NCBI GenBank assembly: GCA_002381945.1
Contig: DFXY01000019.1
Location: forward strand, 1-19,956
Direction of reading: 5' to 3'
Origin: Bacteriovoracaceae bacterium UBA4096
GTDB taxonomy: Bacteria; Bdellovibrionota; Bacteriovoracia; Bacteriovoracales; Bacteriovoracaceae
DNA length: 19,956 nt
The position numbers and the translations under genes are program-made. Position 1 is the first letter of the stretch, and the number at the start of each line of letters is the position of its first letter. Below are positions 7,599-14,813 of the stretch, one piece after another. A model generated the notes under the pieces. It saw nothing but the letters and a program-made list of their open reading frames with translations. It was not told the origin of the DNA and searched no databases.

Positions 7599-8642
7599 GT
7601 GGCCATTACCACTAAGTCATTCGAAATATTCTGTGGAACAGGTGGTGTAGGTAAAACTACATTGGCGACCAGTCGCGCCCTTAGTCTGGCCGGTGAAAAT
7701 AGAGTTTTACTTGTTACCATCGACCCTGCCAAAAGACTCAAAGACCTCTTGGGTCTTAGGTCAGAAGACATGGGAGAAGTTACTCGCATTACCTTTGAAG
7801 GTATTGAACTAGACGCTCTTCTTATGTCTCCCGAGAAAACCATCACTCGCATGGCGGCAAGCTACAATACTCCTGATCTCGCTTCCAATAGAATTATCAA
7901 AGTTCTTTCAAGACCCTATGGGGGAATGAATGAAATACTTTCTTTAGTAGAAGTTCAAATGCAATTTGACTCTGGAAAGTATGATGTCATCGTTCTAGAT
8001 ACTCCACCGGGAGCTCACTTTCTTGATTTCTTAGAAAGCCTGGGAAAAATCAGATCATTCTTTGATCAAAATTTTGTCGAGATCTTTAATTATCTGGGGC
8101 AGAAAACGGCCAATGCTGGCAAGAAAGTTTTTAGCTTCAATATCATCAATAAAGTCATCTCTGGTGGGGTAAAAAAACTCTTGAGCTACCTTCAGAAAGT
8201 AACAGGTGCTCAGTTTATCGATGACTTTATTCAGGCCATTCAAATTATCTACCAATCCAAGGAAGCCTTCTTAAAGGGACTCTCCCTACAGGATCGATTA
8301 AAAGAAAAATCTCAATGCAACTGGTTCTTAGTTACTTCAGTTGAGCAAGGAAAGCCTCAGGAGGCCATTGAGCTTCGCTCTCATGCCTCTCACTTCATCC
8401 ATGAGGATCACTACCTGGTGCTTAATAAATGTCTGGAGAATGAACTCAGAGATTGGAGCCCAACAGACAATAAGCTTAAAAACTTCAAAAGCTCTCTCGA
8501 GCAAAGAGAAAGCCTCCTCAAAACTAAATTACGCGAATCATTTCCTGAAGTGCTGGAGTTTCCTGAAGTCACCAGCATTTCACCCAAAGACCATATTCAA
8601 CATTTGACTCAAAATTGGAAAAAACATGCCTCTCAAAGTTAA
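7599..8642 (+). CDS. ArsA-family P-loop ATPase, paralog 2 (signature lysine replaced by Thr)
   Basis: This 347-residue protein starts with GTG at 7599, with AAAGGA about 6 nt upstream. Its P-loop reads CGTGGVGKTT (residues 12-21), so Thr14 stands where ArsA/MinD proteins carry the signature lysine. The catalytic P-loop Lys19 is kept. Switch I (TIDPAKRLKDLLGL, 40-53) and switch II (IVLDTPPGAHFLDFL, 131-145) are clear. As I recall, similar lysine-less members occur in tandem ArsA pairs of actinobacteria and some deltaproteobacteria, so this may be a heterodimer partner of paralog 1. A weakly amphipathic region (about residues 160-220) could be a client-binding insert; that is inference. The gene overlaps the start of gshA by 17 bp. 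No metalloid-binding cysteine pattern is visible. Confidence 0.87.
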   Translation: MAITTKSFEIFCGTGGVGKTTLATSRALSLAGENRVLLVTIDPAKRLKDLLGLRSEDMGEVTRITFEGIELDALLMSPEKTITRMAASYNTPDLASNRIIKVLSRPYGGMNEILSLVEVQMQFDSGKYDVIVLDTPPGAHFLDFLESLGKIRSFFDQNFVEIFNYLGQKTANAGKKVFSFNIINKVISGGVKKLLSYLQKVTGAQFIDDFIQAIQIIYQSKEAFLKGLSLQDRLKEKSQCNWFLVTSVEQGKPQEAIELRSHASHFIHEDHYLVLNKCLENELRDWSPTDNKLKNFKSSLEQRESLLKTKLRESFPEVLEFPEVTSISPKDHIQHLTQNWKKHASQS

Positions 8643-9867
8643 TACCAAGCAAGAGCTTGAAGATTTCATTTGCCAAAACTGGAACGAAATCAATCTCTGG
8701 ATAGATGATGCTCAGTCTAAATTGCCTCAACCATTTACCTCAAGTGTCGACGTGAGAGAAAGTCGCACCAAGTTTGCTCCGGTAGATCATAATATGTACC
8801 CTGCCGGTTTTAATAACTTGTGTGGAAAAGATCTTGCACGTTGTTCAAAAAATTTTCGAGAAGCCTTTAATTTAGTTAAACCTGGGTTAAAAAGAGTTGG
8901 CCTTCTTCCTGAATCTCATACAAAAAATAAGTTTTACTTAGATCACCTCCATCATCTTAAAAACACGATGGAGATGGCAGACACTGAAGTTACTATTTTC
9001 TCTCCGGATGAAACTCTCTTTACTGAATCAGGAAGTGAAGTTCTAGAACTTGAATCTCATTCCGGTCATAAGATCACTATTTATAAAGCGAAAGTTATGG
9101 ACGGCGTTTTTCTTCCGGCCAGTCCTTCCCATCGGTTTGATTTTGAAATCATCCTTTTAAATAATGATCAATCGGTACAGCTGCCCATCGATTGGAAGTC
9201 CATTAAGACACATATACAACCCAGTCCCTATGTTGGTTGGTTTAAAAGGCAAAAGATTCTTCACTTCTCTCACTACCGAGATGTTGCCAACGAGTTTGCA
9301 GCCCACTTCAATATTAATTCTGATCTTATTCAGGCCCAATTTTCTTCCGTTCAAAACGTAGACTTCAGCTCAAAAGAAGGTCTGGAGGAACTTGCCCAGG
9401 AAGTTGATAAAGTTTTATCGACTTTGCCTGCAGAGACTTCGGTTTTTGTAAAGGCTTCCCAGGGAACATATGGAATGGGTATTTCCGTCGTTTCTTCCGG
9501 TGAGGAGATCAGATCCATGAATCGCAAGATACGAAATAAAATGGATATAGGTAAAAACAATTTAAAGTTCACTTCTGTTCTCATTCAGGAAGGTGTTGAG
9601 ACGATTCTTAAATATGATGAAGCTCCTGCTGAAGTGACTATCTACCTTCTTAATGGCAAGAGCATTGGAGGATTTATGAGAACCAATCCTCTTAAAGGAA
9701 CAAAGTCGAACTTGAATTCTCAAGGCATGATTTATCAGAAATTTTGTATCTCAGAACTTAAAGAAAATAATGATCATCAAATCAAGGAAGCAGTTTATTC
9801 GACAATAGCCAGACTCTCTACCCTGGCAGCTTCTCGAGAAATGAAAGAGCTAACGGAGAATGTATGA
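8626..9867 (+). CDS. gshA: Glutamate-cysteine ligase, proteobacterial GshA type
   Basis: This 413-residue enzyme is predicted to form gamma-glutamylcysteine from glutamate, cysteine and ATP, the first step of glutathione synthesis. It matches the GshA family first described in Acidithiobacillus, unrelated in layout to E. coli GshA. The diagnostic block is FAPVDHNMYPAGFNNL (residues 50-65). A glycine-rich nucleotide-binding segment VFVKASQGTYGMGISVV (about 270-288) is followed by VLIQEGVET, and an Asn/Arg-rich segment GGFMRTNPLKG lies near residue 345. Length is close to the family norm of about 430. The start at 8626 lies inside the end of the ArsA paralog 2 gene, and the stop overlaps the next ATG (ATGA), so it is embedded in a coupled operon. 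No clear glutathione synthetase gene is in the window. Confidence 0.87.
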   Translation: MPLKVNTKQELEDFICQNWNEINLWIDDAQSKLPQPFTSSVDVRESRTKFAPVDHNMYPAGFNNLCGKDLARCSKNFREAFNLVKPGLKRVGLLPESHTKNKFYLDHLHHLKNTMEMADTEVTIFSPDETLFTESGSEVLELESHSGHKITIYKAKVMDGVFLPASPSHRFDFEIILLNNDQSVQLPIDWKSIKTHIQPSPYVGWFKRQKILHFSHYRDVANEFAAHFNINSDLIQAQFSSVQNVDFSSKEGLEELAQEVDKVLSTLPAETSVFVKASQGTYGMGISVVSSGEEIRSMNRKIRNKMDIGKNNLKFTSVLIQEGVETILKYDEAPAEVTIYLLNGKSIGGFMRTNPLKGTKSNLNSQGMIYQKFCISELKENNDHQIKEAVYSTIARLSTLAASREMKELTENV

Positions 9868-11015
9868 AAGAAATGAAATTTGAAACTAAAGTTATTCATG
9901 TTGGTGGAGAGCCGGACCCAACGACTGGCGCAATTATGCCTCCTATTTATCAAACATCAACCTATGTTCAATCTTCTCCAGGTGAGCATAAGGGCTATGA
10001 ATATACCCGCTCCCATAATCCAACGAGATCTCGTTTGGAAGAGTGTCTTGCCTCCCTTGAGAGTGCCAAGCACTGTCTTGTGACCTCAAGTGGATTAGCT
10101 GCTTCGACTTTAATTATGCATATGCTTCCCAAGGGATCAAAAATCATCTGTGGAGATGATGTCTATGGCGGGACCTACCGGCTTTTTACAAAAGTCTTTC
10201 CAGACATTCATGAATTTCATTTTGTTGATACGACCGATCACAAGAAATTAGAAAGTGAGATTCAAAGAATTAGGCCCGCTTTGGTCTGGCTTGAAACACC
10301 GACCAATCCTCTTCTTAAAATTTCCGATATCGAGATTATCTCAGGCCTAGCTAAAAAAGCAGGGGCCCTGACAGTTGTGGATAATACCTTCATGAGTCCC
10401 TTCTTCCAGAATCCATTAACTCTTGGCGCTGATCTCGTTATTCACTCCATGACAAAGTTTATCAATGGTCATTCAGATGTTGTAGGTGGTGCTGTCATGA
10501 TGAACTCGGATGAGATCCGGGATAAAATCTTTTATCTTCAGAATGCCATTGGCCCCAGCCAATCGCCATTTGATAGTTGGTTAGTACTAAGAGGTATTAA
10601 AACTCTTGCGGTAAGAATGAAGGCCCATGAAAGAAATGCGACTAAGCTTGCTTATTATCTTCAGGAACACAATAAGGTAGAAAGAGTAATCTATCCGGGA
10701 CTTAAATCACATCCTCAACACGATATCGCTCAAAGGCAGATGAAGGGCTTTGGGGGAATGATTACATTCTTCCTTAAAGGTGGAATCGAAGAATCAAGAC
10801 GTTTTCTTGAGAACGTAAAACTCTTTTCTCTGGCCGAAAGCCTTGGTGGAGTTGAGAGTCTGGTTGACCATCCGGCCATCATGACTCACGCTTCTATTCC
10901 AAAGGAAGTAAGAGAAGGATTGGGTATCTATGATAACTTGATTCGATTATCGGTTGGAATTGAGGACGGCGATGACTTGATCGCCGACCTGGAAGCTGCT
11001 TTCGGAAAAGTCTAA
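9864..11015 (+). CDS. PLP-dependent cystathionine gamma-lyase / gamma-synthase family enzyme
   Basis: This 383-residue cytoplasmic Cys/Met-metabolism PLP enzyme shows YEYTRSHNPTR (45-55), which contacts the PLP phosphate, and Tyr101 in DDVYGGTYR, which stacks on the cofactor. It also has Asp173 in VVDNTF, the Schiff-base lysine Lys198 in HSMTKFINGHSDVVGG, and the C-terminal SLGGVESLVDHPAIMTHAS and IRLSVGIED blocks. Motifs do not separate gamma-lyase (MccB/CGL) from gamma-synthase (MetB). The four-base overlap with gshA favours a cysteine-producing role feeding glutathione synthesis, which is inference. A second in-frame ATG at codon 4 (MKFETKVIHVGG) matches the usual family start and is equally likely. 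Its stop overlaps the stop of the convergent gene on the other strand. Confidence 0.92.
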   Translation: MKEMKFETKVIHVGGEPDPTTGAIMPPIYQTSTYVQSSPGEHKGYEYTRSHNPTRSRLEECLASLESAKHCLVTSSGLAASTLIMHMLPKGSKIICGDDVYGGTYRLFTKVFPDIHEFHFVDTTDHKKLESEIQRIRPALVWLETPTNPLLKISDIEIISGLAKKAGALTVVDNTFMSPFFQNPLTLGADLVIHSMTKFINGHSDVVGGAVMMNSDEIRDKIFYLQNAIGPSQSPFDSWLVLRGIKTLAVRMKAHERNATKLAYYLQEHNKVERVIYPGLKSHPQHDIAQRQMKGFGGMITFFLKGGIEESRRFLENVKLFSLAESLGGVESLVDHPAIMTHASIPKEVREGLGIYDNLIRLSVGIEDGDDLIADLEAAFGKV

Positions 11016-11650
11016 AACTGACTAGTCACTGCATTGAAGGTATCTAACTCTGCCTTCTGATCTTCTTTTTTCACCTCGGGTCGGTCTTCTTCAATATCGA
11101 CTGGCCCAGGTGAAGCTTTCTTCTTCTCAATAAAAATATCTGGCACTTCGGTATAGCGACTAAAGACAACTGAATCATTGAGATACTTTTTGATGAGTAA
11201 GTAACTGCAGAATGTTTTTCCATGATTGGAACTTAGGTTATCTCTATCGCCTTCAGCGAAAATAAGTCCGTCATCCTGAATGAGATCCATAAGATCGTAG
11301 TATTGAGCGCAGAAGTCGCTAGTATCCCTAGAGTTATCTTTGGTGGTGCATTCAGCTGTTTTCTTAGCAACATCTACACCAGTAGCAGAGGTGACTTTAA
11401 TATGAACGGGCTCTCGGCAGATATCAATTACCCACTCTTTTGGTAAATACTTCTTATGAACCACTTGAATCACACAGTTCTTTTTATTGATGACAAATTC
11501 ATGCTTGAGTAAACCGAAAAGAGGACCTTGCTGAGTCATCTTCATATTGAAATTTGAGTCTAAGCAACTCTTGGGACTAAATCTTTCCTGAGCATGAATC
11601 TGTCCTATAAACACGAAAACGAATAATAAACTAAACTTGATGCATGCCAT
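11012..11650 (-). CDS. Exported six-cysteine protein, function unknown
   Basis: This 212-residue protein has an N-terminal signal peptide (hydrophobic core FSLLFVFVFIGQ, cleavage likely after IHA at residue 20). The mature part contains six cysteines (29, 59, 78, 101, 114 and 148), an even number consistent with periplasmic disulfides. The last 40 residues are charged and probably disordered. No domain is recognised. GGAGG about 9 nt upstream supports the start at 11650, which lies 20 bp inside the end of the upstream PP2C-like gene, so the two are co-translated. The stop shares bases with the stop of the convergent cystathionine-enzyme gene. Confidence 0.8.
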   Translation of the reverse strand: MACIKFSLLFVFVFIGQIHAQERFSPKSCLDSNFNMKMTQQGPLFGLLKHEFVINKKNCVIQVVHKKYLPKEWVIDICREPVHIKVTSATGVDVAKKTAECTTKDNSRDTSDFCAQYYDLMDLIQDDGLIFAEGDRDNLSSNHGKTFCSYLLIKKYLNDSVVFSRYTEVPDIFIEKKKASPGPVDIEEDRPEVKKEDQKAELDTFNAVTSQF

Positions 11651-12758
11651 GTCTATTAACCTCCATCATCACTACTGTCGCATCCTTTTTAAGAAATTCT
11701 GAGTCCCCATCCTGGCGGACTTGGAAAAAGAATTCTGTTAAAAGTTCATGCGGATTTAAGCCTTGATGATTCTTTATAAATGCGTAAATGTCTTGCTTCT
11801 TCTTGCTTTCCATCCAATTAAATAAAAATCCTGAGGAGAATACAATCAATTTCTCTCCTCTTTCTAGCGGGATCGGCCGATCAGTTGATACTTCGATTTT
11901 GCCTTTTGACTGACTGTACAACTCGGCATTGTTCTGCCCCCATACCCGCAAGGTTAGTTGCGACAGGTCAAGTTCAAGAACAGTTACCCCAACCTTGGCG
12001 ACCTTTTTCTTTGAACCATTAATGGTTGCGATATCGGCTTCTGCTTCCTGGAGAAAATTTTGTGGATCAAAATTCTTTTGTTTATGCTGATTAAGCAGTC
12101 CGATCAACGAACTGGAGATAAGGTAGGATTCACTAGAAACTAGAACTTGATAAACCTTGCCCTGACCCTGGATGAGGTCATAAAACTCTCCTCCACTGCC
12201 TTCACCACTTGCATACTTATTAAAAAACTGTACACCCTTAATCTCTTCACTGCGTTTAGGTACCAGGGCCTCATGAATCTTCTTTGCCCGTCCCATCTCA
12301 GATTCAGCATTGAGAAGAACTTGATTAAGCTCATCGCTGAACTCCACCATATGCTTTTGCAGCTGTTTTTGTTCCTGAATCATGGTCCAAAAAAACTGCA
12401 ATTGATTTGAGAGTATATTCCAGCGAAGTTCAGTCATAGGTAAAGAAAAGGCCCCAATAATTTTTGGCAAGAAAGCTGTTTGCTCCTCAAGCCATTTGGC
12501 AGCACCCTCGTTACCTTCTTCATAGAAGAAGATCACTCCATAAAAGGTATTAAGTAAGGCCTTGAAAGGTTCAAAAAGCTTTGGCCTAGCAAGAATAGAG
12601 ACCACGTCGATGAGAACAACTTCTGCTCTTCTTTTTAAATCAAGCTCGGTGAAGTCTTTGACGGAAATAAGCTGATGGCCATCATAATAGTCAAAGAGGT
12701 TCAGCCCTTGATCCTCAAGGGCTTTCTTAATGAAATTACGTTCATCTACGATGATCAT
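11631..12758 (-). CDS. Receiver-like / coiled-coil / PP2C-like (SpoIIE-type) protein, probably catalytically altered
   Basis: This is a 375-residue cytoplasmic protein. Residues 1-105 look like a degenerate receiver domain: VVLID places an Asp51 where phospho-acceptors sit, and LPK supplies Lys99. Residues 120-165 form a helical/coiled linker ending in AKKIHEALVP, the usual lead-in to SpoIIE-type phosphatase domains. The PP2C-like domain fills the rest, but key motifs are altered. GGEFYD (189-194) replaces GGDFYD. SSESYLIS (208-215) stands where D(V/G)SGHG normally supplies metal ligands. LERGEKLIVFSSGF replaces the usual ..YTDG.., and KDATVVMMEV keeps only the second Asp of DD-T. It may be a pseudophosphatase that binds a partner. 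The start at 12758 has AAGG 6 nt upstream. It is divergent from the HD-GYP gene and overlaps the exported-protein gene downstream. Confidence 0.8.
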   Translation of the reverse strand: MIIVDERNFIKKALEDQGLNLFDYYDGHQLISVKDFTELDLKRRAEVVLIDVVSILARPKLFEPFKALLNTFYGVIFFYEEGNEGAAKWLEEQTAFLPKIIGAFSLPMTELRWNILSNQLQFFWTMIQEQKQLQKHMVEFSDELNQVLLNAESEMGRAKKIHEALVPKRSEEIKGVQFFNKYASGEGSGGEFYDLIQGQGKVYQVLVSSESYLISSSLIGLLNQHKQKNFDPQNFLQEAEADIATINGSKKKVAKVGVTVLELDLSQLTLRVWGQNNAELYSQSKGKIEVSTDRPIPLERGEKLIVFSSGFLFNWMESKKKQDIYAFIKNHQGLNPHELLTEFFFQVRQDGDSEFLKKDATVVMMEVNRHGMHQV

Positions 12759-12914
12759 ACAAGGCCTTTACCTGGGCTAAAACACCCATGTTTTCAATTA
12801 GTTAACTACTATATCCCGCCGTACACCATTTTACAGTTTATTTTTCCGCAAAACAACCGAAGAGAAAACATCGGTTGCCCTGGGAAAGCCGTTTATTGCT
12901 GGAAATATAAACTT
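12759..12914. promoter_or_regulatory. Divergent promoter region between the PP2C-like and HD-GYP genes
   Basis: This 156-bp AT-rich region must serve both directions. On the minus strand TATAGT (12817-12812 area) is a possible -10 box for the PP2C-like gene but lacks a good -35 box. On the plus strand I see only weak boxes. A 7-bp hairpin lies in the HD-GYP leader (separate entry). Confidence 0.4.
12854..12877 (+). promoter_or_regulatory. Leader hairpin upstream of the HD-GYP gene
   Basis: CAACCGA (12854-12860) pairs with TCGGTTG (12871-12877) around a 10-nt A-rich loop, 38 bp before the chosen start codon. It has no T tract, so it is not a terminator. It does not match any c-di-GMP riboswitch pattern I know. 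Confidence 0.35.
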
Positions 12915-13637
12915 ATGAAGAAAAACAATGTTTTTGAGTTGCCATCACTGACCACTGCCCTTTCTCTATTGGGTATGGCCTCTCATGTGGAGACTCTCAA
13001 AGCAGAAAATAAGAAGATTAGCGAACAAGCGGCTAGAACTATTCTTAAAGCACTTGATTTCAAAGACAGCTACACCTTTGGCCACAGTATGAGAGTGGCC
13101 TACTTCTCCTTAGTAACTGGCACCGAGGCAGGACTTTCTCCCGAAGAAATGACCGAACTGGAGTTATCTGCCATCTTTCATGACATTGGTAAAATAGGAA
13201 CACCCGATGCTGTTTTAAACAAGCCTTCTCGACTCAACGAAGAAGAGTTCGCCATCATGAAGCAACATCCAGAAAAATCTTACGAGATTCTTCAGAGTTT
13301 TCCTCATTTTGAGAAAGTGGCGATGAATGCCAGATTCCATCATGAGAGATTCGATGGAAAGGGATATCCCCAAGGTCTTAAGGGAGAAGAGATCCCTTTA
13401 GCAGCTCGAATTATCCTTATCGCAGACACCTTTGATGCCATGACTTCAACTAGACCTTATCGCAAAGGTCTATCTTATGAAGTGGCTTTTGAGGAACTTT
13501 ATCAGTTTTCTGGTTCTCAGTTTGATCCAAAGCTCGTTGAGTTATTTGTTGAAGGAATGAGAAAAGAAGCATTAAAGGGAGAAGAAGAATTCTTTATCCC
13601 TTTAATGGATCGTCGATTCAATAAAAATGCAGCTTAA
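12915..13637 (+). CDS. Free-standing HD-GYP domain cyclic-dinucleotide phosphodiesterase
   Basis: This 240-residue protein is almost entirely an HD-GYP domain. It shows HD at 89-90 in FHDIGKIG, with Lys93, plus His57 in GHSMR, His118 in KQHPEKS, HH 142-143 in FHHERFDGKGYPQG (GYP 150-152) and Asp171 in IADTFDAMTSTRPYR. All expected metal ligands and the GYP motif are intact, so hydrolysis of c-di-GMP (or cGAMP) is likely. No receiver or other sensor is fused; residues 1-40 are a short helical lead. The frame stays open to 12675, but that would place 80 odd residues over the divergent gene, so the ATG at 12915 is preferred; its Shine-Dalgarno is weak. Its stop overlaps the stop of the convergent membrane-protein gene (shared TTAA). 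Confidence 0.88.
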   Translation: MKKNNVFELPSLTTALSLLGMASHVETLKAENKKISEQAARTILKALDFKDSYTFGHSMRVAYFSLVTGTEAGLSPEEMTELELSAIFHDIGKIGTPDAVLNKPSRLNEEEFAIMKQHPEKSYEILQSFPHFEKVAMNARFHHERFDGKGYPQGLKGEEIPLAARIILIADTFDAMTSTRPYRKGLSYEVAFEELYQFSGSQFDPKLVELFVEGMRKEALKGEEEFFIPLMDRRFNKNAA

Positions 13638-14614
13638 TTTTCCTGACAGAATTTAGTCTTGGCACTGGAAGAAACCATTCTATATTGAGTTCCCTCACAG
13701 CCTTTTACCGTTTCATAGACGTTAAAGGGATAACATTCAGCAGGTCGCTTGAGGTACTTCAGTGAAGAAGCATTATCTTCACAAGTTTTATAGCTAGGAC
13801 CATCAACACAGGCCCAGTGTTTGCCCTGACAGTTATAGACTAACCCACGCCCTCTATATTCATAATTTGGTGGAGCAACGTATTCTTTTTTAACATCTTC
13901 TGCTTTCTTAGTTTTTACCTGCTTCTCTAAATCCTGAAGAATTTTATCTGTCAGATCATCTTCTGAAGCATCAGGAGTATCTTCACCAACAATGTCTTCA
14001 CTAATACCAGAGGACTCTGAAGGCCTATCATCAAAGGGTGCAGGATCCTCAATAAAGGTTGTGGTGGAAGTCGTTGTATCCTGAGTGGGTTCTAAATCTT
14101 CGGGTGTATCTTCAGTTGGAAGAGGTGTTGTCGCCAGGTCGGTGTCTGGAGAAGGAGATTCCGAATCTGTAAAAGATGGCCCTTCGGGTTCCTCACTAGG
14201 CTCAATGGGAGATTCATTTGTTTCAGAAGATGAATCGGCAGTGTCAATGGGAGCTTCAACTGCCGCCCCATCTTGAATATTAGTCTCAGTGGTCTGGGCC
14301 GGAGCAGCTATAGGGGGAGCCTCCGGGACAGAATTTTCTGGGGGAAAAATATATTCCTCAAGCAAAAAAAGTACCAGGAGAAGTCCAATGAAGATCCTGA
14401 TCATCAGGCTCACCCGCTTCTTTCTAGCGGCTTCTGCATCTTCTGTTTCTACTTTTTCTTCTCCCTCAGTTGCTTCAATGGTCTTCTTTTGGGGAATAAG
14501 TTTTTTTAACTTACCTAATAAAGAATTATCCTTAGATTCAGAATCATCATCATCTAAATCTTCTTCCGTGAGGTCAGAGATATCGGTCTTACCGGTTTTA
14601 TCGTCATGACCCAA
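13634..14614 (-). CDS. Single-span membrane protein with acidic linker and six-cysteine periplasmic domain
   Basis: From the TTG at 14614 the protein is 326 residues. A charged cytoplasmic part (1-68) precedes one membrane helix (about 69-86, IRIFIGLLLVLFLL) behind a KKR stop, so the C-terminus should be periplasmic. Residues 90-245 are a Pro/Glu/Ser/Thr-rich linker. The last 75 residues hold six cysteines, including YNCQGKHWACVDG and AECYPFNVYE, probably disulfide-bonded. The layout recalls TonB-like or cell-wall-spanning proteins, but no known C-terminal domain is recognised. The start is doubtful: the frame stays open upstream and encodes a similar charged stretch (AKLINDLKSKFSRNK, then an Asp/Ser-rich part). 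A good AGGAG at 14711-14707 sits 5 nt before an in-frame ATC at 14701, and no ATG, GTG or TTG lies nearer. The true protein may be 355 residues. Confidence 0.8.
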   Translation of the reverse strand: MGHDDKTGKTDISDLTEEDLDDDDSESKDNSLLGKLKKLIPQKKTIEATEGEEKVETEDAEAARKKRVSLMIRIFIGLLLVLFLLEEYIFPPENSVPEAPPIAAPAQTTETNIQDGAAVEAPIDTADSSSETNESPIEPSEEPEGPSFTDSESPSPDTDLATTPLPTEDTPEDLEPTQDTTTSTTTFIEDPAPFDDRPSESSGISEDIVGEDTPDASEDDLTDKILQDLEKQVKTKKAEDVKKEYVAPPNYEYRGRGLVYNCQGKHWACVDGPSYKTCEDNASSLKYLKRPAECYPFNVYETVKGCEGTQYRMVSSSAKTKFCQEN

Positions 14615-14706
14615 TAGCTCTTCATCAGCGATATCACTGTCGCTATCGCTCTTATTGCGAGAGAACTTACTCTTGAGATCATTTATAAGTTTAGCGAGGA
14701 TAACTA

Positions 14707-14711
14707 CTCCT
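14707..14711 (-). promoter_or_regulatory. Shine-Dalgarno AGGAG facing a non-canonical (AUC) start
   Basis: On the minus strand AGGAG (14711-14707) is followed after 5 nt by ATC (14701-14699), in frame with the membrane-protein gene. No ATG, GTG or TTG lies within a normal distance in any frame; the next ATG (out of frame) is about 20 nt downstream. Confidence 0.45.
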
Positions 14712-14755
14712 GGTGAAAAGTGTCGTATACAGTGCTTAGGTTATCCAGTATTCTC

Positions 14756-14783
14756 ATTATAAGGGAGCCTGTGGAGTTTGCAA
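14756..14783 (-). promoter_or_regulatory. Sigma70 promoter for the membrane-protein gene
   Basis: On the minus strand TTGCAA (14783-14778) is followed after 16 nt by a perfect TATAAT (14761-14756). The predicted transcription start is near 14749, which places the AGGAG at 14711-14707 about 40 nt into the transcript. Confidence 0.65.
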
Positions 14784-14813
14784 TCAAATCCCATGTAAAT
14801 CAAGGACCTATCA

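Noticed and set aside
7573..7599. Eight-codon ORF (MTNLKKDL) whose TAG overlaps the GTG start of ArsA paralog 2
   Set aside because: It could be a coupling leader peptide, but such short ORFs arise by chance and the AAAGGA inside it already explains initiation at the GTG.
6751..8642. Arsenic-resistance operon
   Set aside because: Only ArsA-like ATPases are present; ArsB/Acr3, ArsR, ArsD and ArsC are missing and the metal-binding cysteines of ArsA are absent.
11019..11028. Palindrome TGACTAGTCA near the convergent stops, as a bidirectional terminator
   Set aside because: It has no loop or flanking T run and lies inside the coding end of the minus-strand gene.
12675..12914. Upstream extension of the HD-GYP frame by 80 codons
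   Set aside because: The extension overlaps the 5' end of the divergent PP2C-like gene and its promoter, and its residues look non-coding; the ATG at 12915 is a better start.
12841..12914. Cyclic-di-GMP riboswitch in the HD-GYP leader
   Set aside because: A hairpin is present, but the conserved loop and receptor sequences of known c-di-GMP riboswitch classes are not seen and the region is short.
14289..14609. 106-residue plus-strand frame rich in Ser
   Set aside because: It is the antisense reading of the acidic linker and membrane segment of the minus-strand membrane protein, with no ribosome binding site or family signal.
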